9,599 bases of DNA from the NCBI GenBank assembly GCA_025964065.1, contig JAOPZO010000006.1, positions 1-9,599 on the forward strand, read 5' to 3'. The notes under the pieces are model-generated. The model was given only the letters and a program-made list of their open reading frames with translations, searched no databases and was not told the origin of the DNA. Every line of letters begins with the position of its first letter. Positions within the stretch are counted from its first letter, which is position 1. The DNA comes from Solirubrobacterales bacterium. Its GTDB lineage: Bacteria > Actinomycetota > Thermoleophilia > Solirubrobacterales > Solirubrobacteraceae. This document shows positions 1-6,192 of the stretch, piece by piece. Made by a program: the position numbers and the translations under genes.

Positions 1-1
1 G

Positions 2-877
2 GCGGCCGCCGCGCCCCCGGCGATCGCCGCGCTCCCCGGCGCCGTCCTCAAGGCGCTCGCGGGCCAGGTCGCCAAGCGCATCCCGAAGGCGGACCTCGAC
101 GAGCGCGACCCGGACTACATCCGCGACAACCTCCCGCTCTTCTGGCTCGTCTCGAGCCTCTGGTACCGCGGGGAGGTCCGCGGCCTCGGGAACATCCCCG
201 AGAAGGGCCCGGTGCTCCTCGTCGGCAACCACTCCGGCGGCAACCTGACGCCGGACACGCTCGTCTTCACGCTCGCGTTCACGACGTACTTCGGGGTCGA
301 GCGCCGCTTCTTCCAGCTCGCCCACAACCTCGTCCTCTCCATGCCCGGCCTCGGCCGCCTGCGGAAGTTCGGGACGGTGGCCGCCTCCCCCGCGAACGCG
401 CGGCAGGCGCTCGAGACCGGCGCCGCGCTGCTCGTGTACCCCGGGGGCGACTACGAGGTCCACCGCCCGAGCTGGGAGAGCGCGCGCGTCGACTTCGACG
501 GCCGCAAGGGCTGGATCCGCCTCGCGCTCGAGCACGACGTGCCGATCGTGCCCGTGGTGTCGATCGGCGGCCAGGAGACGGCGCTGTTCCTCACCCGCGG
601 GGAGGGCCTCGCCAAGCTCCTGCGCCTCGACAAGGCCTTCCGCCTCAAGGTCCTCCCCATCTCGCTCGCGCTGCCCTGGGGGCTGAACGTCGGCGACATG
701 GCGGGCCACATCCCGCTGCCGGCGAAGATCACGGTCGAGGCGCTCCCGCCCGTTCACCTGCGCGAGGAGTTCGGGCCCGAGCCCGACGTCGACGAGGTCT
801 ACGACCACGTCACCCGCCTGATGCAGGACACGCTCGACGCGCTCGCGGCCGAGCGCCGCTGGCCGGTGGTCGGCTGA
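2..877 (+). CDS. Lysophospholipid acyltransferase family protein (PlsC/DGAT2-like), 5' end outside window
   Basis: Probably transfers an acyl chain from acyl-CoA or acyl-ACP to a glycerolipid or similar acceptor at the cytoplasmic face of the membrane; the true substrate is unknown. The frame is open from base 2 to the TGA at 875-877 (291 visible residues). Conserved-looking sequence (DERDPDYIRDNLPLFW, visible residues about 33-48) lies upstream of the first possible start, a GTG at 212, so the gene begins before the window. The catalytic region reads NHSGGNLTPD (visible residues 76-85). His and Asp are separated by seven residues instead of the classical HX4D; I recall this spacing from actinobacterial relatives. 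YPGGDYEVHRP (146-156) matches the PGG substrate-binding block of the TMEM68/DGAT2-like branch, and PIVPVVSIGGQET follows. It overlaps the SRPBCC gene by one base. The family call is firm; the acceptor specificity is not. Confidence 0.88.
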   Translation, partial: AAAAPPAIAALPGAVLKALAGQVAKRIPKADLDERDPDYIRDNLPLFWLVSSLWYRGEVRGLGNIPEKGPVLLVGNHSGGNLTPDTLVFTLAFTTYFGVERRFFQLAHNLVLSMPGLGRLRKFGTVAASPANARQALETGAALLVYPGGDYEVHRPSWESARVDFDGRKGWIRLALEHDVPIVPVVSIGGQETALFLTRGEGLAKLLRLDKAFRLKVLPISLALPWGLNVGDMAGHIPLPAKITVEALPPVHLREEFGPEPDVDEVYDHVTRLMQDTLDALAAERRWPVVG

Positions 878-1380
878 TGCGCGTCGCCGCCTCCACCGAC
901 ATCAGCGCGCCGCCCGAGGCGGTCTGGGCGTTCATCGCCGACCCCGGGAAGGTCCTGCACTTCATGTCGGGGGTGACCCGCTGGGAGGTCGTCTCCGAGG
1001 AGCCGACGGGCCAGGGCGCCCGCTACCGGATGCTCATGCGCGTCGGCTCGGCGGAGGTCGGCTCGCTCGTCGAGGTCGTGGAGTTCACCCCGGCCCGCGA
1101 CCTCGCCTGGACGTCGGTGACCGGCATCGACCAGCGCGCCCGCTGGCGCCTGCGCGACCGCAGCACGAACCCGCTGCGACCCCGGACCCACGTCGAGTTC
1201 CGGCTCTCCTACGGCGTCGCGGGGGCGGGGCTCGCGGGCTGGGTCGCGGAGCGGCTCGGCGCCCCGCAGGTCCACCGCCACCTGCGGCGCTCGCTCGCGC
1301 AGCTCAAGCGCCAGGTGGAGTACGAGGAGCTGCGGACGGCGGCGGCCGAGCGCCGTGCGAAGAAGAGCGCCCGGGCCTAG
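877..1380 (+). CDS. SRPBCC (START/polyketide-cyclase-like) family protein
   Basis: A 167-residue soluble protein of the helix-grip fold that usually holds a hydrophobic ligand in a deep cavity. The opening RVAASTDISAPPEAVWAFIADP (residues 2-23) is the typical first strand and helix of this superfamily. The middle alternates short strands, for example YRMLMRVGSAEVGSLVEVVEF. A helix with the pattern HRHLRRSLAQLKRQVEYEEL and a Lys/Arg/Ala-rich tail close the protein. The ATG at 877 shares its A with the last base of the acyltransferase TGA (TGATG), which points to translational coupling, and there is no good ribosome binding site. The pairing suggests a lipid-related job such as carrying or sensing a lipid, but no catalytic residue or ligand can be read from the sequence. 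TAG ends the gene at 1378-1380. Confidence 0.85.
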   Translation: MRVAASTDISAPPEAVWAFIADPGKVLHFMSGVTRWEVVSEEPTGQGARYRMLMRVGSAEVGSLVEVVEFTPARDLAWTSVTGIDQRARWRLRDRSTNPLRPRTHVEFRLSYGVAGAGLAGWVAERLGAPQVHRHLRRSLAQLKRQVEYEELRTAAAERRAKKSARA

Positions 1381-1389
1381 GAGCGGGCA

Positions 1390-1409
1390 CCGGCGCCGCG
1401 CGGCGCCGG
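1390..1409. repeat. Perfect 20-bp palindrome, possible terminator or operator
   Basis: CCGGCGCCGCGCGGCGCCGG is its own reverse complement. It starts nine bases after the SRPBCC stop and ends one base before the TACGCT promoter element of the response regulator. As RNA it could fold into an 8-bp GC stem with a CGCG loop and end the upstream transcript, but no T-run follows. As DNA it covers the -35 region of the next promoter, where a dimeric regulator could bind. Palindromes of G and C arise more easily in DNA this GC-rich, so function is unproven. Confidence 0.5.
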
Positions 1410-1410
1410 G

Positions 1411-1416
1411 TACGCT
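1411..1416 (+). promoter_or_regulatory. -10-like element TACGCT before the response regulator
   Basis: TACGCT fits the actinobacterial TANNNT -10 pattern and ends nine bases before the GTG at 1426, so the transcript would begin at or very near the start codon. There is no Shine-Dalgarno sequence in the gap, which fits leaderless translation. The same eight bases TACGCTCG occur before the hydrolase gene at 3605-3612. No convincing -35 was seen; the palindrome at 1390-1409 occupies that place. Confidence 0.55.
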
Positions 1417-1425
1417 CGGGCGGTC

Positions 1426-2124
1426 GTGCCCCCCGCGCCCCTGGACATCCTGATCGTCGACGACGACGCGCCCCTGCGCGACATGCTCGAGCGCTCGTTC
1501 ACCCGCGAGGGGCACCGCACGACGGCCGTGGCGGACGGCGAGCAGGCGCTCGCGCAGACCGAGTCCGGCCGCTACGACGTCGTGCTCCTCGACGTCGCGC
1601 TCGGCCCGGGCCCCTCGGGCTACGACGTCTGCCGCGTGATCCGCAGCCGCCGGGACGTCACCCCGATCATCATGCTCACGGCCCTCGACTCCGAGGCCGA
1701 CGTCGTCCTCGGGCTGGAGGCGGGCGCGGACGACTACGTCACGAAGCCCTTCGGCCTCGCCGAGCTCCGCTCGCGCATCCGGGCGGTCATGCGCCGCGCG
1801 AACGGGCGCGTCGTCGACGACTCCGTCCTGCGGATCGACACGATCTCGCTCGACCGGAAGAACCGCGCCGTCGAGCGCGACGGGGAGACGGTGAAGCTCA
1901 CGTTCTCCGAGTTCGAGCTCGTCTCGTGCCTCATGGCGCGGCCCGGCCGGCTCTTCAACCGGCAGGAGCTCCTGCGCGCGATCTGGGGCGACTCGGCCTA
2001 CCGCGACCCGCGGGCGATCGACGTCCACATCCGCCACCTGCGCGAGAAGCTCGAGGAGACCCCCGAGGAGCCGAACCTCATCCTCACCGTCCGCGGCGCG
2101 GGCTACCGCTTCCGGGAGGCGTAG
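1426..2124 (+). CDS. OmpR/PhoB-family response regulator
   Basis: Cytoplasmic DNA-binding half of a two-component system, 232 residues, the usual length for this family. The receiver domain covers about residues 7-122. It has the acidic pair D12/D13, phospho-acceptor D56 in VVLLDVAL, switch T85 in IIMLTAL and K107 in YVTKPF. The winged-helix output domain covers about 133-231, with LTFSEFELVSCLM, the recognition-helix region RAIDVHIRHLREKLE and the closing wing TVRGAGYRF. The segment after D56 (VALGPGPSGYDVC) is one residue longer than the common form. The GTG at 1426 is chosen because it gives a normal receiver N-terminus and lies just after the TACGCT element. The sensor kinase begins at the base after the TAG, so the two are surely co-expressed. 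Target genes are unknown; self-regulation or the repeats near 6162-6188 are possibilities. Confidence 0.95.
   Translation: MPPAPLDILIVDDDAPLRDMLERSFTREGHRTTAVADGEQALAQTESGRYDVVLLDVALGPGPSGYDVCRVIRSRRDVTPIIMLTALDSEADVVLGLEAGADDYVTKPFGLAELRSRIRAVMRRANGRVVDDSVLRIDTISLDRKNRAVERDGETVKLTFSEFELVSCLMARPGRLFNRQELLRAIWGDSAYRDPRAIDVHIRHLREKLEETPEEPNLILTVRGAGYRFREA
2114..2119 (+). promoter_or_regulatory. Ribosome binding site supporting the TTG start of the kinase
   Basis: GGGAGG lies inside the last codons of the response regulator, five bases before the TTG at 2125. It is one of the clearest Shine-Dalgarno matches in the window and decides for TTG as the kinase start. It also implies that ribosomes finishing the regulator re-start on the kinase. 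Confidence 0.65.
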
Positions 2125-3588
2125 TTGCTGCGCCGCTCCCGGCGCCCGTTCGGCCTGCGCTCCCGACTGCTCCTCGCGCTCGTCGCGACGTCGCTCGCGA
2201 CGCTCCTGGCCGCCGCGCTCGCGCTGTTCTCCCCACTGCAGGACCGGCTGCGCGAGCAGCAGGCCTCGGGCCTCACCGCCGCCGGGCGCACCGCCCGGCC
2301 CGGGATCGAGGCGGCGATCCGGCGCGACCTGCGCGACGTCGGCGTCGTCGGGCTCGAGACCTCCACGGCGCTCCGCGGGCTCGCCGCGCGTGCGAGCGCC
2401 CAGGTCGCGGTGACCGACGTCGCGGGCGTCCCGCTCGAGGGCTCCGTGCCGCCGGGCGACGACCTGCTCGACGTCCGCGAGGTCCTCGCGACGAACGCGA
2501 CGACGATCACCCGCCAGGACGACCGCCAGCGGATCGCGCTGCCGCTCAACACGAAGCCGCCGTTCTTCGGCACGCTCGAGAACCCGCGCTTCCCGTTCTA
2601 CGTCCTCGTGCTCCGGCAGTCCGACGCGCAGGTCTCGCGCACCGTCGACGAGGTCCGTCAGGCGTTCGCGACCGCCGCCGTCGTCGGGCTCGGCAGCGCC
2701 ATCATCCTCGGGCTCTTCCTCACGACGACGCTCACCCGACGCCTCGCGCGCCTGCGGGACGCCGCCGTGCGCATCACGACGGAGGGCATGGACGCGCCCA
2801 CGCCGCTCGACGAGAGCTCGGACGAGGTCGGCGACCTCGCCCGAGCGATGGGCCGCATGCAGGAGGGGCTCCGGCGCCAGGAGGACGCGCGTCGCCAGTT
2901 CGTCGCCACCGCCTCCCACGAGCTCCGGACGCCCCTGACCTCGCTCAGCGGGAACCTCGAGCTGCTCGGGGAGGACCTCGCCGCCGTCGACTTCGACCGG
3001 GAGGACGCCGTGCGCCAGGTCACCGCCGCGCAGGGCGAGATCCGGCGGCTGCGCAACCTCGCGACGGAGCTCCTCGACCTCTCGCGCCTCGACGCCGGCG
3101 TCGCGCTGCGCTCCGAGCCCGTCGAGCTCGGCGAGGTCGCCCGCGCGGTCGCCGCGGAGTTCGCGCTGCAGGCACACGAGCGCCGCACGCTCCTGGAGGT
3201 CGTCCCGCCCCGCGGGCCCTGCTGGGCGCAGGGCGACCCCGACGCGGTCGCGCGCGTCGCGCGCATCCTCATCGACAACGCGCTGCGCTACACGCCACCC
3301 TCGACCGCCGTGCGGGTCCTGACGGGGTACGCGGGCGAGGGCGCGACCCTCGCGGTCGTCGACGACGGCCCCGGGGTGCCCATGGAGGAGCACGAGGCGA
3401 TCTTCGAGCGCTTCCGCCGCGGCGCCGCGACCCGAGGGGAGGGCGGCTTCGGCCTCGGCCTCGCGATCGGCCGCGAGCTCGCGCAGCGCCTGGGCGGCGG
3501 GCTCGAGCTCGAGCCGGCCACCCCCCACGGCGCCCGCTTCGTGCTCACGCTGCCGATCGAGCTGCCCGCGGGCGGCGTCGAGCACTAG
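2125..3588 (+). CDS. Membrane sensor histidine kinase (HAMP, HisKA, HATPase)
   Basis: Partner of the adjacent response regulator: it senses a signal outside the cytoplasm, phosphorylates itself on His and passes the phosphate to D56 of the regulator. Of its 487 residues, a basic start (LLRRSRRPFGLRSR) precedes membrane segment 1 at about 14-36. An outer sensor domain follows at about 37-180, with no fold I recognise, and membrane segment 2 lies at about 181-203. Then come a HAMP linker to about 256 and the HisKA domain with ASHELRTPL (phospho-acceptor H265). The ATPase domain has N385 in LIDNALRYTPP, the G1 box DDGPGVP at 413-419, the F box FERFRR and the G2 box GFGLGLAIG at 441-449. All catalytic boxes are intact. 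The TTG start directly abuts the regulator's TAG and is backed by GGGAGG at 2114-2119. The signal sensed is unknown. Confidence 0.95.
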   Translation: MLRRSRRPFGLRSRLLLALVATSLATLLAAALALFSPLQDRLREQQASGLTAAGRTARPGIEAAIRRDLRDVGVVGLETSTALRGLAARASAQVAVTDVAGVPLEGSVPPGDDLLDVREVLATNATTITRQDDRQRIALPLNTKPPFFGTLENPRFPFYVLVLRQSDAQVSRTVDEVRQAFATAAVVGLGSAIILGLFLTTTLTRRLARLRDAAVRITTEGMDAPTPLDESSDEVGDLARAMGRMQEGLRRQEDARRQFVATASHELRTPLTSLSGNLELLGEDLAAVDFDREDAVRQVTAAQGEIRRLRNLATELLDLSRLDAGVALRSEPVELGEVARAVAAEFALQAHERRTLLEVVPPRGPCWAQGDPDAVARVARILIDNALRYTPPSTAVRVLTGYAGEGATLAVVDDGPGVPMEEHEAIFERFRRGAATRGEGGFGLGLAIGRELAQRLGGGLELEPATPHGARFVLTLPIELPAGGVEH

Positions 3589-3604
3589 GGCCCCCGCCCG
3601 CGGC

Positions 3605-3610
3605 TACGCT
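3605..3610 (+). promoter_or_regulatory. -10-like element TACGCT before the hydrolase, leaderless type
   Basis: TACGCT lies 16 bases after the kinase stop and ends six bases before the ATG at 3617, so transcription would start at the A of the ATG. No Shine-Dalgarno sequence is present. The surrounding string GGCTACGCTCG closely matches GGGTACGCTCG upstream of the response regulator, and this repetition is the main support. It gives the hydrolase its own promoter although it follows the kinase by only 28 bases. Confidence 0.62.
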
Positions 3611-3616
3611 CGCCCC

Positions 3617-4537
3617 ATGAGCACCCGCACCGGGACCGTCGAGTGGGACGGCCATCGCACCTGGTACCGCGTCGACGGCGAGATCGACCCCGCCGACCCG
3701 GACGCCCCCGCGCCGCTCGTCGTGCTGCACGGCGGCCCGGGCTTCCCGCACGACTACCTCGAGTCGCTCGCCGCCCTCCACAGCGAGACGGGCCGGACCG
3801 TCGTCATGTACGACCAGATCGGCGGCGGCCGCTCGGACCACCTCCCCGACGCGGACCCGTCCTTCTGGACCGTCGACCTCTTCAAGCAGGAGCTCGAGCG
3901 CGTCCTCGAGGCGCTCGGGGTCGCCGGGGGCTACCACCTGCTCGGCCAGAGCTGGGGCGGCATGCTCGCGATGGAGCACGCGCTCGACGACCCCGCCGGG
4001 CTGCTGTCCCTCGTCATCGCGAACTCGCCCGCGAGCATGGACCTCTGGGTGCGCGAGGCGAACCGCCTCCGGGCGGACCTCCCGCCCGACGTGCAGGCCA
4101 CGCTCACCAGGCACGAGCAGGCGGGCACCACGGACGACCCTGCGTACGAGGAGGCGATGATGGCCTTCTACGAGCGGCACGTCTGCCGCCTGCCGCAGCC
4201 CTGGCCCGAGGAGGTCCAGCGCGCGTTCGCGACGGTCGCGGAGGACCCGACGGTCTACAACACGATGAACGGACCGAGCGAGTTCCACGTCATCGGCGTG
4301 ATCAAGGACTGGGACATCACGGACCGCCTCCCGGAGATCCAGGTCCCCTGCCTCGTCATCGCCGGCGAGTTCGACGAGGCGACCCCCGCCGTCATCGCCC
4401 CGATCGTCGCCGGCCTCGCGGACGTCCGCTCGGTCGTCATGGACGGCACGAGCCACCTCAGCCACGTCGAGGCGCCCGAGCGCTTCCGGCGCCTCGTCGC
4501 GGGCTTCCTCGCCGAGCAGGACGACGCGGAGGACTGA
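3617..4537 (+). CDS. Alpha/beta hydrolase, proline iminopeptidase-like (peptidase family S33)
   Basis: Predicted cytoplasmic serine hydrolase of 306 residues, the usual length for the Bacillus-type proline iminopeptidase branch, which removes N-terminal proline from short peptides; some members act on amino-acid amides. The oxyanion-hole block is LVVLHGGPGFPHDYL, and MYDQIGGGRSD is typical of this branch. The nucleophile is S112 in GQSWGG. The acid is D253 in GEFDEATP, with E254 matching a glutamate I recall as binding the substrate amino terminus in the archaeal tricorn-associated enzyme. The base is H280 in GTSHLSHVE. The cap domain lies between about 135 and 225. There is no signal peptide. 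The ATG is fixed by the TACGCT element six bases upstream. It shares its strand with the two-component genes but seems to be transcribed separately. Related hydrolases such as epoxide hydrolases lack HGGPG, so the subfamily call is fairly good. Confidence 0.88.
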   Translation: MSTRTGTVEWDGHRTWYRVDGEIDPADPDAPAPLVVLHGGPGFPHDYLESLAALHSETGRTVVMYDQIGGGRSDHLPDADPSFWTVDLFKQELERVLEALGVAGGYHLLGQSWGGMLAMEHALDDPAGLLSLVIANSPASMDLWVREANRLRADLPPDVQATLTRHEQAGTTDDPAYEEAMMAFYERHVCRLPQPWPEEVQRAFATVAEDPTVYNTMNGPSEFHVIGVIKDWDITDRLPEIQVPCLVIAGEFDEATPAVIAPIVAGLADVRSVVMDGTSHLSHVEAPERFRRLVAGFLAEQDDAED

Positions 4538-4549
4538 CCCCGCAACGCA

Positions 4550-4575
4550 CCGCGGCCGCCCGGAGGCGGCCGCGG
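4550..4575. terminator. Hairpin between converging genes, probable bidirectional terminator
   Basis: Arms CCGCGGCCGCC (4550-4560) and GGCGGCCGCGG (4565-4575) pair perfectly over 11 bp around a CGGA loop. The site lies 12 bases after the hydrolase stop and 22 bases beyond the flavoprotein stop on the other strand, so it could end both transcripts. There is no T-run on either side; GC-rich actinobacterial terminators often lack one. Confidence 0.7.
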
Positions 4576-4597
4576 CACCCGGTGCAGCCCGGAGCGC

Positions 4598-6121
4598 TCA
4601 GGCGGCCTCGGCCGGCTCCTTGACCTTCGACTCGGGGAGCGAGAGGTACGGGTTGACGTAGTCCTCGTCGTCCGTCTTCTCCTCGTGGTAGGCCGACTCG
4701 ACGTTGACCGCCCAGATGTCGTGGCCCGTGGCGTGGAGGCAGTTGTCCACCGCGCGCATCGCCGACAGCATCGAGTGGTCGGAGTTGTTGTACCGGTGCA
4801 GCCCGTTGCGGCCGACCTGCTGGAAGCCCTTCAGCGGATCGAGCCACTCGCGGATCGTCGCGACGCGCTCGGCGTAGGTCTCGTCGTACATCGGGTACGC
4901 GAGCGGGACGCGCGTCACGTAGCCGCGGCGCACGGCCGAGGCCTTCGCGAGGCCGAGCTTCTCGAGCTCGGAGGTCGCGAGCGCGACGAGGTCCTCGTCG
5001 GCCATCGTCCAGAGGTGGTCGCCCTGGAAGGCGAAGTACTCCATGCCGATGCAGGACGCGTCCGGGTCCGGGACCATCCACGGGCTCCAGGAGCGGAAGT
5101 TCTGGATGCGGCCGACCTCGACCCCGTCCTCGTGGATGTAGATCCAGTTGTCCGGGAACAGGTCCTCGCCGTCGAGGACGAGCGAGACCGTGAGGAAGTC
5201 GCGGTAGCGCAGGCCCTTCGCGGCCTCCACGACCTCCGGCGGCGGCGGCGGGTCCGAGATGGCGGACGTCGCGCGCAGCGGCAGCGAGGAGATCGTGAAC
5301 TCCGGCTCGATGCGCTCGCCGTTCGCCCACACCGCGACGACCTCGCCGTCGACGGCCTCGATGCGCTCGACGGGCGTCTCGAGGCGGACCTCGCCGCCCA
5401 TCTCCTCGATGCGCTCGGTCATCATCTCCCACATCTGGCCGGGGCCGTAGCGGGGGTACTGGAACTTGTCGATGAGCGACTTGATGTCGTCGTCGCCGTT
5501 GCCGAAGAACGCGGACTTCGCCGCGGAGTAGAACGAGAGCCCCTTGATGCGCTGGGCGGCCCACTCGGCGCGGAGCTCGGTGGTCGAGACGCCCCAGACC
5601 TTCTCCGTGTAGCCCTTGAAGAAGTGGGAGTACAGGCGCCAGCCGAAGCGGTTGACGACCCACTCCTCGAGGTTCTCCTCGTTGCCCTTCTTCTTCATCG
5701 ACGCGCGCAGGTAGGAGAGTCCGCAGAGCAGGAGCTCCCACGGGCCGAGCTTCTTGATGACGTCCATGCCCTGCAGCGGGTAGTCGAGGAACTTGCCGCG
5801 CCAGAAGATGCGCGACTGGCGCGGGCGCATGAGGAACTCGTCGCCCATGATCTCGAGCCAGAGGTCGTTGACCTCCTTGTTCTTCGTGAAGAAGCGGTGC
5901 CCGCCGAGGTCGAACCGGAAGCCCTCGGGGTCGACGACGGTCTTGGCGATGCCGCCGACCTGGTCCTCGGCCTCGAAGACGATGACCTTCTTGCCGGCCT
6001 TCGCGAGCAGGTAGCCCGCGGAGAGGCCGGCGGGGCCTCCGCCGATGACCACGTAGGGCTTGGGGGCGCCGCCGTCGGCGGCGTAGTCCGCCGCGTCGTC
6101 GGAGCGGTCGATGAGCGTCAT
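4598..6121 (-). CDS. UDP-galactopyranose-mutase-like FAD oxidoreductase
   Basis: A 507-residue flavoprotein without signal or membrane segments. It opens with a Rossmann fold: VVIGGGPAGLSAGYLLAKAG (residues 24-43), then E50 for the FAD ribose and GG at 56-57. Several blocks recall UDP-galactopyranose mutases, especially the fungal type of similar length: GGH (73-75), YPLQ (114-117), YTEKVWG (171-177), R191, R338 and Y409. Further matches are R438, Y444, DHS (448-450) and AVDN (457-460). From memory these align with fungal residues that bind flavin and the UDP pyrophosphate; a Tyr in the fungal enzyme seems to be W345 here. Databases often label such proteins protoporphyrinogen oxidase or amine oxidase, so activity is uncertain. 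The ATG at 6121 is preferred to the GTG at 6130 because AAGG (6133-6130) sits eight bases before it and overlaps the GTG. It is last in the minus-strand operon after two glycosyltransferase-like genes. Confidence 0.82.
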   Translation of the reverse strand: MTLIDRSDDAADYAADGGAPKPYVVIGGGPAGLSAGYLLAKAGKKVIVFEAEDQVGGIAKTVVDPEGFRFDLGGHRFFTKNKEVNDLWLEIMGDEFLMRPRQSRIFWRGKFLDYPLQGMDVIKKLGPWELLLCGLSYLRASMKKKGNEENLEEWVVNRFGWRLYSHFFKGYTEKVWGVSTTELRAEWAAQRIKGLSFYSAAKSAFFGNGDDDIKSLIDKFQYPRYGPGQMWEMMTERIEEMGGEVRLETPVERIEAVDGEVVAVWANGERIEPEFTISSLPLRATSAISDPPPPPEVVEAAKGLRYRDFLTVSLVLDGEDLFPDNWIYIHEDGVEVGRIQNFRSWSPWMVPDPDASCIGMEYFAFQGDHLWTMADEDLVALATSELEKLGLAKASAVRRGYVTRVPLAYPMYDETYAERVATIREWLDPLKGFQQVGRNGLHRYNNSDHSMLSAMRAVDNCLHATGHDIWAVNVESAYHEEKTDDEDYVNPYLSLPESKVKEPAEAA

Positions 6122-6161
6122 GTCCCACACCTTGCCCGCACATGCGCGCGATCCGACGCCC

Positions 6162-6188
6162 CGCTAACCGACCCCAACATTCCCTAAC
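6162..6188 (-). repeat. Three 7-bp direct repeats with 10-bp period upstream of the flavoprotein
   Basis: Read on the minus strand, GTTAGGG (6188-6182), GTTGGGG (6178-6172) and GTTAGCG (6168-6162) fit GTTRGSG and are exactly 10 bp apart, one helical turn each. They start four bases after the upstream glycosyltransferase stop and end about 40 bases before the flavoprotein ATG. Tandem 7-bp repeats near this spacing are how OmpR/PhoB-type regulators are known to bind. No clear -10 element was found downstream. Confidence 0.45.
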
Positions 6189-6192
6189 GGCG

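Noticed and set aside
212..214. GTG as start of the acyltransferase
   Set aside because: It would remove conserved-looking sequence and begin just five codons before the catalytic NHSGG. The frame is open to the window edge, so the gene starts outside.
799..3585. 928-codon open frame on the minus strand across the SRPBCC and two-component genes
   Set aside because: It is rich in Arg, Ala, Glu and Asp without domains and lies antisense to three genes with intact family motifs. Such frames are common in DNA this GC-rich because stop codons are rare.
1926..3620. 564-codon plus-strand frame over the end of the regulator and the kinase
   Set aside because: The product is almost entirely Arg, Pro, Ala and Gly. 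The overlapping kinase frame has all catalytic boxes.
3545..4465. 306-codon minus-strand frame antisense to the hydrolase
   Set aside because: No recognisable motif; the opposite strand carries a full catalytic triad and HGGPG.
6128..6130. GTG as start of the flavoprotein
   Set aside because: It overlaps the likely ribosome binding site AAGG, which fits the ATG at 6121 better. It would add only three residues.
4685..6187. 500-codon plus-strand frame antisense to the flavoprotein gene
   Set aside because: Val/Asp/Glu/Arg-biased composition without domains, opposite a clear FAD enzyme.
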